This document shows positions 35,313-46,697 of a stretch of 64,000 nucleotides of DNA, one piece after another. This stretch comes from Boesenbergia rotunda (taxonomy: Eukaryota > Streptophyta > Magnoliopsida > Zingiberales > Zingiberaceae). The position numbers were made by a program, and so were the translations under genes. Numbering within the stretch: the first letter of the stretch is position 1; each line of letters begins with the position of its first letter. The stretch spans positions 216,616 to 280,615 of the forward strand of contig JAGFNQ010008763.1 in NCBI GenBank assembly GCA_024364735.1. Reading direction: 5' to 3'. A model generated the notes under the pieces. It saw only the letters and a program-made list of their open reading frames with translations, made no database searches and had not been told where the DNA came from.

Positions 35313-37764
35313 TGTTGGGACCGGGTGCATGTCGACAAGGATACGAGTTCGTAAAATTTAAAATTTTTATGTGCAGCGGAAGAGTTTGCATAAAATAATT
35401 TCCTAAATTATTTTAACTTTGTATCTAGCATGCAACCTTATAGTGTATCGACATAATCATAAAATAAAAGTTTGCGGAAAAGTAAACTAATTTACTTTTA
35501 TACCTCGCGTAACTCGAAGAAAGGGACGAGATCCAACGTAGCGCCCCTTGGAAGCTCCGCCTCTATTCGCGTCCACGCCGAGTTCTCTTCGGGATGACTT
35601 CGCAAAGTCACGAGTTTTGTGCCGACGAGAACTACTAGATTCTCGGAAGGCACAACTAGATGAACAAGAGAGGAAAGGTAGGAAACTAACCAACGAAGTA
35701 ACGGAATCGAATTCCGAGAAGAGAGGAGTCTCTATCCGCTTCTTCTTCTTCGTGTTCGGGTTCTCCTTCTTCTTGATAGCTCACGCCAACTTAACCTTGG
35801 ATGTAGGTTGGGTGCGCCGGCCCTAAACCACAAGGGTGGGCGCCGGCCCTAGGCAAGAGAGGGAGAGGGAGAGGAGAAGAGATTAAGAGAGAGAGAGAGA
35901 GAATAATTAATCTCTTAATTACTCGATTGGAATTAAGGGCTAGCCTTTGGTTCGTTTATATAGTAGCAACTCATTTGCTAAGTCTCCCTCTAAACCGAAT
36001 TAACGAAATTAGTTATAAGAAATTTATCTTATAAATTTTCTTATTGCTTATTCCTTTTAAGCCTAGTCTTATTATAAACAATTTATAATAAAATAAATTA
36101 GTTATCATAAGAGATTTATCCTATAAATTCTCTTATGAATTTTATTATAACTAACTTTATAATAAAACTAATTATTTATCATAAGAAATTTATCCTATAA
36201 ATTCTTATGAATTAATTCCGTTTAAACCAAGTCTTTATTATAAACTAATTTATAATAAAAACTAATTCTTCTTCTCTTTAAATTATGGAATAAATTTTAT
36301 AAGAAATTTATAAACTTTCTTATTATAGATAAATCAATTCATAATTGATTTTATAAAATTAAAATGAACCAACTCATGGATTATTTTAATCTTCTATAAA
36401 AGAATAAATTTCCATAAATTTTATTTATATAAATTTCTTTATACAAATTTATTTATCCATAATTTATAAAATAAATCGCGCTATATTTATTTTATTAATT
36501 AAACCAATTAAATTGGTTTTCTCCTTTTATTTGGCCGGCCACCAAAGAGGGGTTAACACCCTCTTTGGTCGGCCAAACCCAACCCGGACCGCCGCGAATT
36601 AAACTCATTTAATTCGCCCAAAAAGCCTTCAAAAGACTTAGCCATTTTTAGCTTCCATTGCGCCTCTGACTAACTCAGATTCGACTTATTTCTCTTGATT
36701 GGAAAATCCAATTTTCAACTCATTTTAAATCCCTCGGATTACTCGTAGTGCGTGTGACTAAATAGGCTTTCGATTTATGTTGGCCGTCTATAATTAACTA
36801 ATTATAGAACGATCATGAGTGGCACCTAGTAGTACATCATGATCCCCAATTAATCGAAAGATCAACGGTTTGACCTCAGAAGAAATTATTCTGAAACCCT
36901 TCAGCAGCTCTAATGAATCGTGCCCCATTCCCTTCACCACCTTATACCCACTTGGTTCAGGACACGGTCAATGGTGTCAGTCCCCACTAGGCTGACTACG
37001 TCACACCTAGCTCAAGTAATGTCTTACTCGTCCTTTGGATTTCTAATTACTCTCATGTATTTTAGAGACTCTCACTCTAAACATGATATGCTCTGGCCAG
37101 AGGCTTTGAGTAATAATCCGATGATAGGCCTGGGTATACATCTCCTCGCAAGGAGTGGTGAATCCTTTGTAGGCTGTTCAAACATCTTCGGGCACTTCGG
37201 CTTATACCCGATCATCCTGGGTCCACACCTCCTTGGAGATGCTTGCTTAAAATGTCAAAGTATAAGTCTCCATGACCAAGATGACTTGAACACCGCAAGT
37301 CAAAGGAACATCGCACTTAAGCCGCAGTAAGATCTTCATTGACATATCTACATGTAGATTCCCATATGAAGTCTTACAGCTAGTCACTCCAATGAACTAG
37401 TTCCCTTAACTAGCATCCATGTTTATCTCCGGACATCCCAATGTCACCAGCCAGTGAGAATCAGCTGAATAGAGAATAACCCATGCTAGTCTCAACAGAA
37501 CTGATAATGTCCGTATTTATCAATTCATCGACTAGGGATATTTCCAACACTTCACATTTGCACATTTAGAGATAATCACTAGTTGTGATCCCATCACAAA
37601 TTCTCTTATGCTGTGAACTGTATGGCGGACATTCAGTAGATGAGTTTAAGATCCCAATCTAATACACAAACATGTATACTCAAATAGTGAATTATCATTT
37701 ATTGAAATAAATGTTTACAATCATAAGGTGATTGCCTTAGGACACTTCTCTCATATCACTAACA
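35313..37764 (-). mobile_element. Solo LTR A2 (2452 bp) inside LTR B2
   Basis: TGTTGGGACCGGG ... CACTAACA, flanked by TAGGA (35308-35312 and 37765-37769). It is homologous to A1 throughout, with TATATAAACG on the minus strand near 35960 and the GGCCGGCC hairpin at 36533-36574. No internal region. Confidence 0.93.
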
Positions 37765-38735
37765 TAGGAGCCCTAGAGCCAATTATGTGATGATTAACTT
37801 GGGACATTTGTATCATATTCTATCATTAATAAAGACATGTTTGGTTATTATACTTACTTTGTAGTTGTGCCAAATAACTAAGTATAATAATGTCCTTGGG
37901 TAGTAGGTTCTTATCTACATTATATCGATTGGTTGAATCAATAGTGAGATGATATAGAGAACACTACTCTAAACCATTCCTAGTCAAGTATTAATATTCA
38001 AGGACAATATTAATGCATGGAGACTAGCATGTAGGTCAACTGATGGCTTGAGCTCACAAGTCATGAATATGTGATATCAAGTTGACACATGGGTATACAT
38101 TGGAGAATGTGTACTGAATTGACCCGCCATGAGAAAGTTTCATAGATTGTCATATGAGTGTCATAAACTTTCTCATGTGACTATTAGTATGAATAGTCCT
38201 TAGACCTGAAGTCACTACGGTTCCCTACATAAGGAGTTATGTACTTTGGTATCCTCAAACGTCACCCGTAACAGGGTGGACTATAAAGGCGATCACTGGG
38301 TATGTAATGAATTATGCGGAGGGGTGTGAGTGATGTAGATGAGATCTATCCCTCCCATATGACGGGAGTGATATCTGTGGGCCCCTTGATTGAGTAGAAC
38401 TACTAAAATGCATGGTCATGCTCAAATGAGTCAATATGAGATATTGAGCTCATTTGTTTGAGTGAGTCTACTCGGGGATCAAGAAACACAAAGATTGATC
38501 GAGGATGACACGGTCTATGCCTCATTGGTCAATCTAGATATCAAGGATAGAAGGACAAGGTCATACACTATCATAGTCACGAAGGTTTAGTCGGATCTCG
38601 ACTTTTCTTGTTACTTGGGTAGCAATGATGTATTGCTAGATGCCGCTCATTGCTTATATGTCTAAAGTGTTTAGGCGCATTGCCAACGTCACGAGAGCAT
38701 ATTGGGTCACACGCTAAGGACATGATGCTTCGGGA

Positions 38736-38845
38736 GCCCGAGTTGGGAACTCGGGAGATCTGAGCCCGAGTTGGGTACTCGGGAGATCTGTGCCCGAGTT
38801 GGGAACTCGGGAGATCTGAGCCCGAGTTAGGAACTCGGGAGGTCA
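38736..38845. repeat. 28-bp hairpin minisatellite in LTR B2
   Basis: About four units with core CCCGAGTTGGGAACTCGGGA and the spacer GATCTGAG. The following 38850-39165 is a looser array of GGGAGCTCGGCA/GACTGAGTC units. Confidence 0.85.
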
Positions 38846-39707
38846 GTTTGGGAGCTTGAGCTGGGAGTCGGCATACTGAGCTGGGAGCTCGGTAGACTGG
38901 GTCGGGAGCTCGACACTTGGCAGATTGGGTCGAGAGCTCAGCACTTGGCAGACTGGCCTGGGATCTCGGCAGACTGAGTCGGGAGCTCGGCACTCGGCAG
39001 ACTGGGCTAGGAGCTCAACAGACTGAGTCGGCAGCTCGGCACTCGGCAGACTGAGCTAGGAGCTCGGCAGATTGGGGTCGAGGGCTTGGCGCTCGGCAGA
39101 CTGGGTCGGGAGCTCGGCGACTTGCTCGGGAGACCTGGTCGGAAGCCCGAGAGGCCCAGTCGGGATTACAAGGGAAATTCATTAATGTGTTTAATGAAGG
39201 GAAAAGAAATATTCTTTTCTTGCATGGAAAAAGATAAAGAGCCACATGAAAAGATGTGCTCTTTATTGGTATTAATGAAGGAAGCTAAAGAGACACAAAC
39301 CTCTTCATATTCATGGGATGAGTATAAAAGAGGGCCTTGTGACTTTGGATGACCTCTCCTTCCCTTTCTTCTTCCCTCCCTCATCTTCCTCTTTTGGTTG
39401 AAACCCTATTGTAGGGTTCTTGGTGTTCTATGAGCTACCTCAGGTTGCTAGCACAACTAAGGTAGTTCTCCCGAAGTTGAGAGATTGTGTCCGTGTGGAT
39501 ACGAATAGAGGCACGGACACTTGAACGTGCGAGAGATCCGGCGCATCTTAGACGAGCGGGATAAGCAAAGGGGCACGCTCCAAAGGTATACACATTAGAT
39601 AGATCTATTAGATAGATGAACATTATACGTGTTTTCTTTCACATGGATCGCTCGAGGGTTATTGTTTCCACTACGTTTTTATGTTTCGGTGCGGGAAGAA
39701 CCCAACA

Positions 39708-39851
39708 GAAACAATCTCTTCGGGCTTGGTATGAAAGGCTTTCATCATTCTTAGTATCCAAGGGTTTTAGGAGAGGTACAATTGATCCAACTTTATTCCT
39801 AAAATCTAAGGATAAGGATATCTTTGTGGCCCAAGTTTATGTGGATGATAT
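39708..39851 (+). pseudogene. RT segment of element D, up to the catalytic YVDD
   Basis: Continues RT with SLRAWYERLSSFLVSKGF, then DPTLFLKSKDKDIFVAQ and the catalytic YVDD. Element C starts immediately after the codons for VDDI, duplicating GATAT. Confidence 0.93.
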
Positions 39852-40813
39852 TGTAAGGATCGTTCTGGATGCTAGAGGGGGTGAATAGCGATTTTCGGCT
39901 CGTTCTTCCTACATTGTTAGTGTGCGCAAGCGAAAACAATAATAATAAACACAAACAACAAAGAAAGCACTGCTAACAAACCTATTTACTTGGTATCCAC
40001 CCGGTCGGGTGACTAATCCATGAATCCTTCGGTGGATCAACCCCCGAACAACCTCCGGCTATATCTGTCGCTCCTTGTGGGTAGAGAAACCTCACCACAA
40101 CACTTCGGACGCTCTCTGATCACAATAGACTACTAACCCACTTTATCCAAGCGAGTTTCGTCAAGAAAGATAGTAGGAAACGAGCCTCTCTAAATAGGGC
40201 TAGAATCTGAAACAGCCGCTACCAGTCGACTACCGAAATGGCAGTCGACTGGTCCCATTCAGAATCGACCGTTACAGTACAACGTTCGAATCCAGCTATT
40301 CCAGTCAACACCAGCCGACTGCCTCTAGGCCAGTCGACTGGGACACACCTAAGCCTAGGGTTTCACTCTCGAGTACAAGTCTCTCTCGCACTCAAACTCT
40401 CCTGGCTTGACCCCTGAGTACAAGCACTCATACTCAGCCTCTCTCAACCTAGTTGATTCTTTACTAGCAGTCTTGACTGTTGCCTTCACGCCCTCTTCAT
40501 CTTTGGCCCTCGTCCCTCGGATGCGCACTCAAGCCTCCAGCTTGCCTCCATGACACCCTTCACGTACGCCACGAAGTCCGCGTCCCTCGACTCATCATCT
40601 CTGCTATCAATGGTCCCTCGGATGCGCATGTAAGCCTCCAGCTTACCTCCATGCCATCCTTCACCTGAAGACGTCAACCAAGTCCATGCGTACCTGTACA
40701 CCTGCACACTCATGTACACATGTGAGAACAACACAAATCCTAACTTAACCATGTTGCCCACACATCAAAATATCATGATCCTCCAGATCATCTCAAGGCC
40801 GATTGCCCCAACA
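39852..40813 (-). repeat. 3' LTR of element C
   Basis: TGTAAGGATCG ... CCCCAACA on the plus strand; near-identical to 45714-46677. Contains two CAGTCGACTG-type paired palindromes (about 40225-40250 and 40312-40345). The ORFs at 40480-40761 repeat in the other LTR and are not genes. Confidence 0.93.
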
Positions 40814-42030
40814 ATCTCCCCATTTTTGATGTGTGGCAATACGTTAAGTTAGGTAAACATATAGCAATAGCAAAAAGGAATTGAAATTCAAGCATATCAC
40901 ACAAGAGGCTACCTCCCCCTTAACCTATGCTCTCTCCCAAATTTCAATCCTTATTGCTAATCCCAAGTTAGAATTAAGTTCTCCCAACTTAACTCTAAAG
41001 TCACAACCAAACCTAAGTTAAGGTTTCAACCCAAACCTAACTTAACACCAAAGTTCTCCCCCTTTGACACCATCAAAAGATTGTCCCAAGCAACCCAACC
41101 CTTGATGCCAAATAGAACTTAACCCTATTTCTGAAAAACCCTTCAGAAATCACAAAAACTCATTTTGCTCACACTACCAGTCGACTGCCCCAAGGGCAGT
41201 TGACTGATACGACAGATTTCAGAATTTCAGCCGAAATTCAGAAACGAATAAAAAATTCCAGAAATTCTGGAAAAATGTGAAACTTTACAAGAACGATTGT
41301 TAAGGTATTCCCTATCCTATAAAAATTTGGTTCATGAAAAATATTAACCGTGCTTGACTTTTGGTACAAATCTAAAACTTTCTAAATAAAACTAACTTTG
41401 TATCAACCTAGAGTTCCAATCATGGTATTCTATTGTTTGCACTCTCTATCAATTCCTATTGGCATTTAAAATGATTCCTAACTCCCCCTTTTTCAAATAA
41501 ATGTATTCATTTTGACAAAACCCCCCTTCATGTTTTAATGATCATCCCTTCTAAACATGGTATCCTTTTGATTTTCAACCAAACCATATTAGATAGCAAT
41601 CATTATAAAATGGCAAACATATCATGAATACATATGTAATGATCATAAAAGAACCATCCATTAACACTTACAGATATTCAAGCAATATTTAAAGCATCAT
41701 TGAGCATGATAAAAATACAGAAACCAAATAGAAACTAATGAAATAAGTCACAAACCATAAATTTACCCAATGAAGTAATCCATAGATGGTTCATGCATCA
41801 AACATAGGCATAGCCATGATAGATGGCCTAAAATAATGTCTAGGGCCAAAACATAAAGGCCGGAAAACATCCAAAAACAGACATCAGAATATAAAGCGTT
41901 TGAGAGATATAGGAAAACATCAAGACAAAACACTCTCAACATTGGAATCACTCTCAACAGCTGCATCCGCTGGTTAGAAGTACATGTGGTCATCACCGTC
42001 TGGAGGAGGAGGAGGAGGAGCAGGAGGACC
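40814..42030 (-). other. 3' noncoding region of element C with three purine tracts
   Basis: Minus-strand purine tracts at 40814-40829 (next to the LTR), 40912-40921 and 41055-41066. A paired palindrome lies at about 41182-41212. The rest is AT-rich without coding sequence. Confidence 0.7.
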
Positions 42031-43224
42031 CTAATATGCTAGATCCCATCGCTGCAGCATCTCATACATGGTCTCCTGCCTGGTCATAAATCCCTGGCAA
42101 AACTCTGTGAGGCCCTGCACCTCCCTGTGAGTCGCTGTCTGGCCCTGTTGGAGACTCTGAACACCCCCCTCGATGGTGTCAACAGACTCACGAAGCCCAT
42201 GAACATCCGTCTGGAGCTGGGTAAACTCTGCACGTGTGACCAGCTCGGCGGGCTCCTCATCTGCATTAGCGGCCTCTGGGCGCTCCCTCCAAGCAAATGC
42301 CCCCTGTCTAACCTCAATCCCTGCCAAGGATAATTAGCGGGTGCCAATTTGATCATAATCCTTGGACAGGTGCTTGACCTGACCACTGGTGACACGAATG
42401 CCAAATCGTAGATGGAAGAACTCAGTCAACATGTGACAAAAGGGCATATAGATTTTCCCATTAACACTCTGAGAAAAGTGACAAATGGAGGCAAAAACAT
42501 GCAACGACACATCTATGTCCAACCGTCTCTCAAGAGCATACATCATCACTAAGTGAGGTAGTCGAATCCTTGATCTCCCCTTAGTGACAATGGGTAGAAT
42601 ACACTCTACAACAATCTTATACAGAACATGGCTAAATAGACGCATGGGCTTTGCATCAAAGGTACGCTCAGATTCATGTCTATGTCTTCTAAAATAGTGC
42701 AGATGAATCTGATCAATGGTAATGTTTTCAAACTCAAGCGGCTCAATGACATTTGGAAAATAGGTGTTGACATTGTTTGATGCCCGACACTCTAAGAAAC
42801 TGGCTAGAATCATGGGTGTGAAAGGAATGGTAACGCCGGTGACTCTTGATTCATAAATATTATTTTCTGAATCAACACAAGTTAAATTTGCATAGAACTC
42901 CTTGCAAAGATCCATGTTAATGTCATGTTGGCAGTATACTAATTGTTCTATGCCAAAGTGAGTCACCATCTCAATAATTTGTGGCGCTTTATCTTCAAAA
43001 TAGGTCTTGTTAAGATACCGGCAAGGCAACAGAACAAACTCATTCTCCTCGAATCTCTTTTTACACTCTAAGCTCCTAAATATTGACTCTTCTGGAGCTT
43101 GTGGACCTGGTCGGGATGAACCTTCACCCCTAGACCGCTTAGACACAACCCTAATATACCAAACACATGCATGCATACCAAAGTGACCCCTCAAAAGAGA
43201 AAATATCAAAGAAAACATACACAA
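42031..43224 (-). pseudogene. Extra ORF of element C (PF20167-like plant transposon protein)
   Basis: The first 28 or so codons may be intron, since TTTGGTATATTAG| at about 43145 looks like a 3' splice site before VVSKRSRGEG. The body has ECKKRFEENEFVLLPCRYL, LCKEFYANLTCVDSENN, VTGVTIPFTPMILASFLECR and LVMMYALERRLDIDVSLHVF, fitting the plant family of putative transposon proteins PF20167. An in-frame TAA at 42334-42336 is followed in the same frame by LSLAGIEVRQGAFAW and a probable coiled coil to 42031. A homologous, more damaged copy is at 58366-59361. Its role is unknown; it sits where a Sirevirus would have pol or an envelope-like gene. Confidence 0.65.
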
Positions 43225-44027
43225 AACATTATATTAGTATCAATGTAAAGTCTAAATGGAGAAATGAATCTTAAATCATCATACCTCTTAACTGCTTTTT
43301 TCTTGTTTTTCCTGTTTTGAGAGAATGACTTGAGAAAAGAGGTTTTCCACCAACCCTAGAAGTAGATCGGAGTTAGAGGAGGCCTTAGGGACTGATTTTA
43401 GGGCGTGAAGCGGACTTAGGACGCAAGGAGAGTTGAGAGGAAGAGAAAATCGCTGGGAATAAGCAGCCAAAACCCTAGGTTTGGCTTTCCCGGCGCCCCC
43501 TTTCCTTTTATAAATCCCGCGCACCAGTCGACTACCCCTGGGCCAGTCAACTGGGCCAGAGTGTAATTACATTCTATGGGTTTTGCCAGTCGACTGGTGT
43601 CTGATGTTCTAAATTTCAGTTTTTCAGTCTGAATTTCAGAAATGCCTAATTAATTTCACAAATTCCCAAAAATTCTGAAATCTTGTGGAGATATTTGTGG
43701 ATTCTATATTTACTTGGAAAAAATATAACATTAGTCAAAGTCATCCCAAATCCCAAGTTTGGTACAAACTCCGAGTTTCTCTAACAGGTATCATAAAACC
43801 ATTTCCAAAAGTTCTAATTTGGACCTCACCTTGATGCTACTTCCCATACTCATCCATAGTCCATTCATAGCATCAAGTTATATGGTATTGGCATTAAAAT
43901 CGATTTGTCTCAATTAAAATCCTAATTTCACCTTTTTCTTTATAATCCTCCCTTTAGTGTGCCAATTTTCTAGGATTAAGACTAACCTTAGCCTTTTTAA
44001 ACCTCTCGGCACACTCTATGGTTCTTT
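43225..44027 (-). other. Noncoding spacer between gag and the extra ORF of C
   Basis: Contains palindrome units at about 43520-43600 and sequence resembling the 3' noncoding part of element D (53800-54080). A short open frame (43288-43524) could be an upstream exon with donor AGAG|GTATGATG at about 43285, but no start codon supports it. Confidence 0.5.
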
Positions 44028-45640
44028 TCAATCCCTTAGAAGGAAACCACCTGAGATCCATTGACCATGGAACCCATTTTGACTTCCAGAACTCTCTCTT
44101 GAGCTCCTAGCCCTATTTACTTCCTTAGGTAACTCTCCTACAAAGGCAAGACCACACCGGTGCTCCTCCGGTGCTTCTTTACCTTCCATTATCACTCTCT
44201 TAACCCTGTAGACCTTTTTCTTGGTCAATTTCTTTTCTTTTCCCTCAAATAACTTTTCTTTGCTATTTTTGACTTTTTCTCTACCATAGTTGTAAGGCAT
44301 TCTTGAATATGATACCTTATTGACATTAGCCCTCCTAGAACGGTATCCTAAACCCGGCCTATCATTCTTATAATTTTGGCCCTTTGATATCATGTTCAAT
44401 TCCTTGGACCCTTGAATTACTCTACCAAGGTTTCTTTCCAACTCATCAAGTTTTGCTCTTAAAACTTGGTTTTCCTTTTCTAACTTCCTAACCTTAGGAT
44501 CACTAGACCTAATTTGATCATTTCTACCTCCACTTATTTGTTTATACATTTTCCCTTTTCTCTTAGGGTTTATGCCTTGGTCCTTAGCTCTAGAATTTCT
44601 AGATTTATCACGAAACATAAAATTCTTGGTGTTTTGGTATACAAAATTGTTTCTACTTCTATCGTGATATTTAAAACCAAAAACACGCATGGGCACACAG
44701 CTATTATTAATTCTATCATTCAAACAAACATTTTGAGCATTCATTGAAAAGTTTGAAGCATAAGTAGGGTTAGAGGGTACCTTCCTTACCCTTGGCGCTC
44801 CCCCTTGATGAGTGCTCCTCTTTCTTTTTTCTTTCTCCCATTTCCTAAGATGCTCCATCTTCTTGAGCTATTTACCTCTAGGACATTTTGTATGATAATG
44901 CCCGAGCTCCTCGCATGTGAAACACCGAATCCTCTTCCTTTTGTTTTGAACATCCTTATTCCTACAACCCATATTAGATTTAAATTGAATGGATTTAGGC
45001 TTAGGAATTACCTCCTTTTTATCTAGTGGACACTTGTCCTTGTAGTGCCCCTTTTTATTACAACCAAAGCATATATATGCTCTCTTGACTTAGCTTTGAT
45101 GGAGATGGAAGTCGTCTCTTGCCCTTGTGAGGATGAGGGTCTCTCCTCCCCCTCAACACTTGAAGTTGTCATTTCTTCTTCTTCTTCGAATGGAATCGGT
45201 GCTTCTCCACTTACTTCTTCCACTTTTCTTGACAATTCAACTTCTTTTTCATCTTCTTCAATACTTGAGCCGATTTCCTCAAACTCTTCCACTCTTTGAG
45301 TTGATGTAGGGTTCTTATGAATTTCTTCCAACTTATTCCACAATTCGCATGCATTTGAATATTTCCCTATATCACTCAAAACATGGTTAGGCAACATATT
45401 AATCAAAATATTTATTACCTTCTCATTGGCCCTAGCTTGTTCTTGTTGTTCACTAGTCCAATATCTAGGGCGAAGTCTTTTGCCATGCTTGTCCTTGTGG
45501 ATTTTGAATGGGTCTTCAATGGTCATTCTACACTCCCAATCCATCCCGAGCCACATCTTCATTCTATCTCTCCAATAGTCAAAATTTTCATGCTCGTATG
45601 ATGGTGGTGAGTTGATATCGTCACCCAACTTGTCATCCAT
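44028..45640 (-). pseudogene. Sirevirus-type gag of element C
   Basis: Starts at ATG 45640 soon after the PBS (MDDKLGDDINSPPSYEHENF; then ACELWNKLEEIHKN, as in copia gag). A Glu-rich region follows. A frameshift near 45075 puts two zinc knuckles into the next frame: CFGCNKKGHYKDKC at 45071 and CFTCEELGHYHTKC near 44925. A stop at about 44876 interrupts before the last part, which has a probable coiled coil (KLEKENQVLRAKLDELERNL). Protease motifs are not found afterward. Confidence 0.85.
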
Positions 45641-45699
45641 GACCCTTCTCCTCTAGCAAGTGCTCCCTCGGCGGTTAGTCCGATGAAGAGCGGTCCTTC

Positions 45700-45711
45700 G
45701 CTCTGATACCA
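45700..45711 (-). promoter_or_regulatory. Primer-binding site of element C
   Basis: TGGTATCAGAGC on the minus strand, two bases inside the 5' LTR end; a perfect initiator Met tRNA type site. Confidence 0.92.
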
Positions 45712-45713
45712 AC

Positions 45714-46677
45714 TGTAAGGATCGTTCTGGACGCTAGAGGGGGGTGAATAGCAATTTTCGGCTCGTTCTTCCTACGTTGTTAGTGTGCGCAAGCGAAAAC
45801 AATAATAATAAACACAAACAACAAAGAAAGCACTGCTAACAAACCTATTTACTTGGTATCCACCCCGGTCAGGTGACTAATCCAAGAATCCATCGATGGA
45901 TCAACCCCCGGACAACCTCCGGTTAGATCTGTCGCTCCTTGTGGGTGGAGAAACCTCACCACAACACTTCGGACACTCTCTGATCACAATAGACTACTAA
46001 CCCACTTTATCCAAGCGAGTTTCGTCAAGAAAGATAGTAGGAAACGAGCCTCTCTAAATAGGGCTCGAATCTGAAACAGCCGCTACCAGTCGACTGCCCA
46101 AATGGCAGTCGACTGGTCCCACTCAAATTCGACCGTTACAGTACAACGTTCGAATCCAGCTGTTCCAGTCAACACCAGTCGATTGCCTCTGGGCCAGTCG
46201 ACTGGGACACACCTAAGCCTAGGGTTTCACTCTCGAGTACAAGTCTCTCTCGCACTCAAACTCTCCCGGCTTGACCCCTGAGTACAAGCACTCATACTCA
46301 GCCTCTCTCAACCTAGTTGATTCTTTACCAGCAGTCTTGACTGTTGCCTTCACGCCCTCTTCATCTTTGGCCCTCGTCCCTCGGATGCGCACTCAAGCCT
46401 CCAGCTTGCCTCCATGACACCCTTCACGTACGCCACGAAGTCCGCGTCCCTCGGCTCATCATCTCTGCTATCAATGGTCCCTCGGATGCGCACGTAAGCC
46501 TCCAGCTTACCTCCATGCCATCCTTCACCTGAAGACGTCAACCAAGTCCATGCGTACCTGTACACCTGCACACTCATGTACACATGTGAGAATAACACAA
46601 ATCCTAACTTAACCATGTTGCCCACACATCAATATATCATGATCCTCCAGATCATCTCAGGGCTGATTGCCCCAACA
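45714..46677 (-). repeat. 5' LTR of element C
   Basis: Partner of 39852-40813. On the minus strand, paired palindromes (about 46085-46115 and 46173-46205) come just before a TATA-like TATTTAGAGA at 46051-46060. Confidence 0.93.
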
Positions 46678-46697
46678 GATATTATTTTTGGGTTCAC
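46678..46697 (+). pseudogene. 20-base RT scrap of element D between C and E1
   Basis: The bases continue RT after YVDDI as IFGFT and end in TTCAC, the target duplication of E1. Frame and homology confirm both insertion points. Confidence 0.85.

Larger units (their letters stand above)
35302..39707 (+). mobile_element. Solo LTR B2, itself split by solo LTR A2
   Basis: LTR B sequence occupies 35302-35312 and 37770-39707 (about 1.95 kb). It starts TGTTAATAGGA and ends CCCAACA. The target duplication GAAAC (35297-35301 and 39708-39712) is perfect; RT reads GLKQSLRAWYERL across it. Solo LTR A2 is inserted 11 bases inside its left end. The hairpin minisatellite has about four units here (about 38736-38845). 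Confidence 0.92.
39852..46677 (-). mobile_element. Element C: complete non-autonomous Sirevirus-like element (6826 bp)
   Basis: LTRs 39852-40813 and 45714-46677 (962 and 964 bp), PBS at 45700-45711, PPT at 40814, and a perfect GATAT duplication (39847-39851 and 46678-46682). On the minus strand the order is LTR, PBS, gag with two zinc knuckles, noncoding part, extra ORF resembling PF20167, long 3' noncoding part with repeated purine tracts, LTR. I see no protease, integrase or RT. LTR U3 palindromes and purine tracts match element D, so D-type proteins could mobilise it (inference). Confidence 0.92.

Noticed and set aside
40480..40761. ORFs repeated at 46344-46625
   Set aside because: They lie in the two LTRs of element C and have no protein signature.
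45700..45711. tRNA gene fragments at the TGGTATCAGAGC sites
   Set aside because: They are LTR-adjacent primer-binding sites complementary to the tRNA end, with no tRNA body around them.
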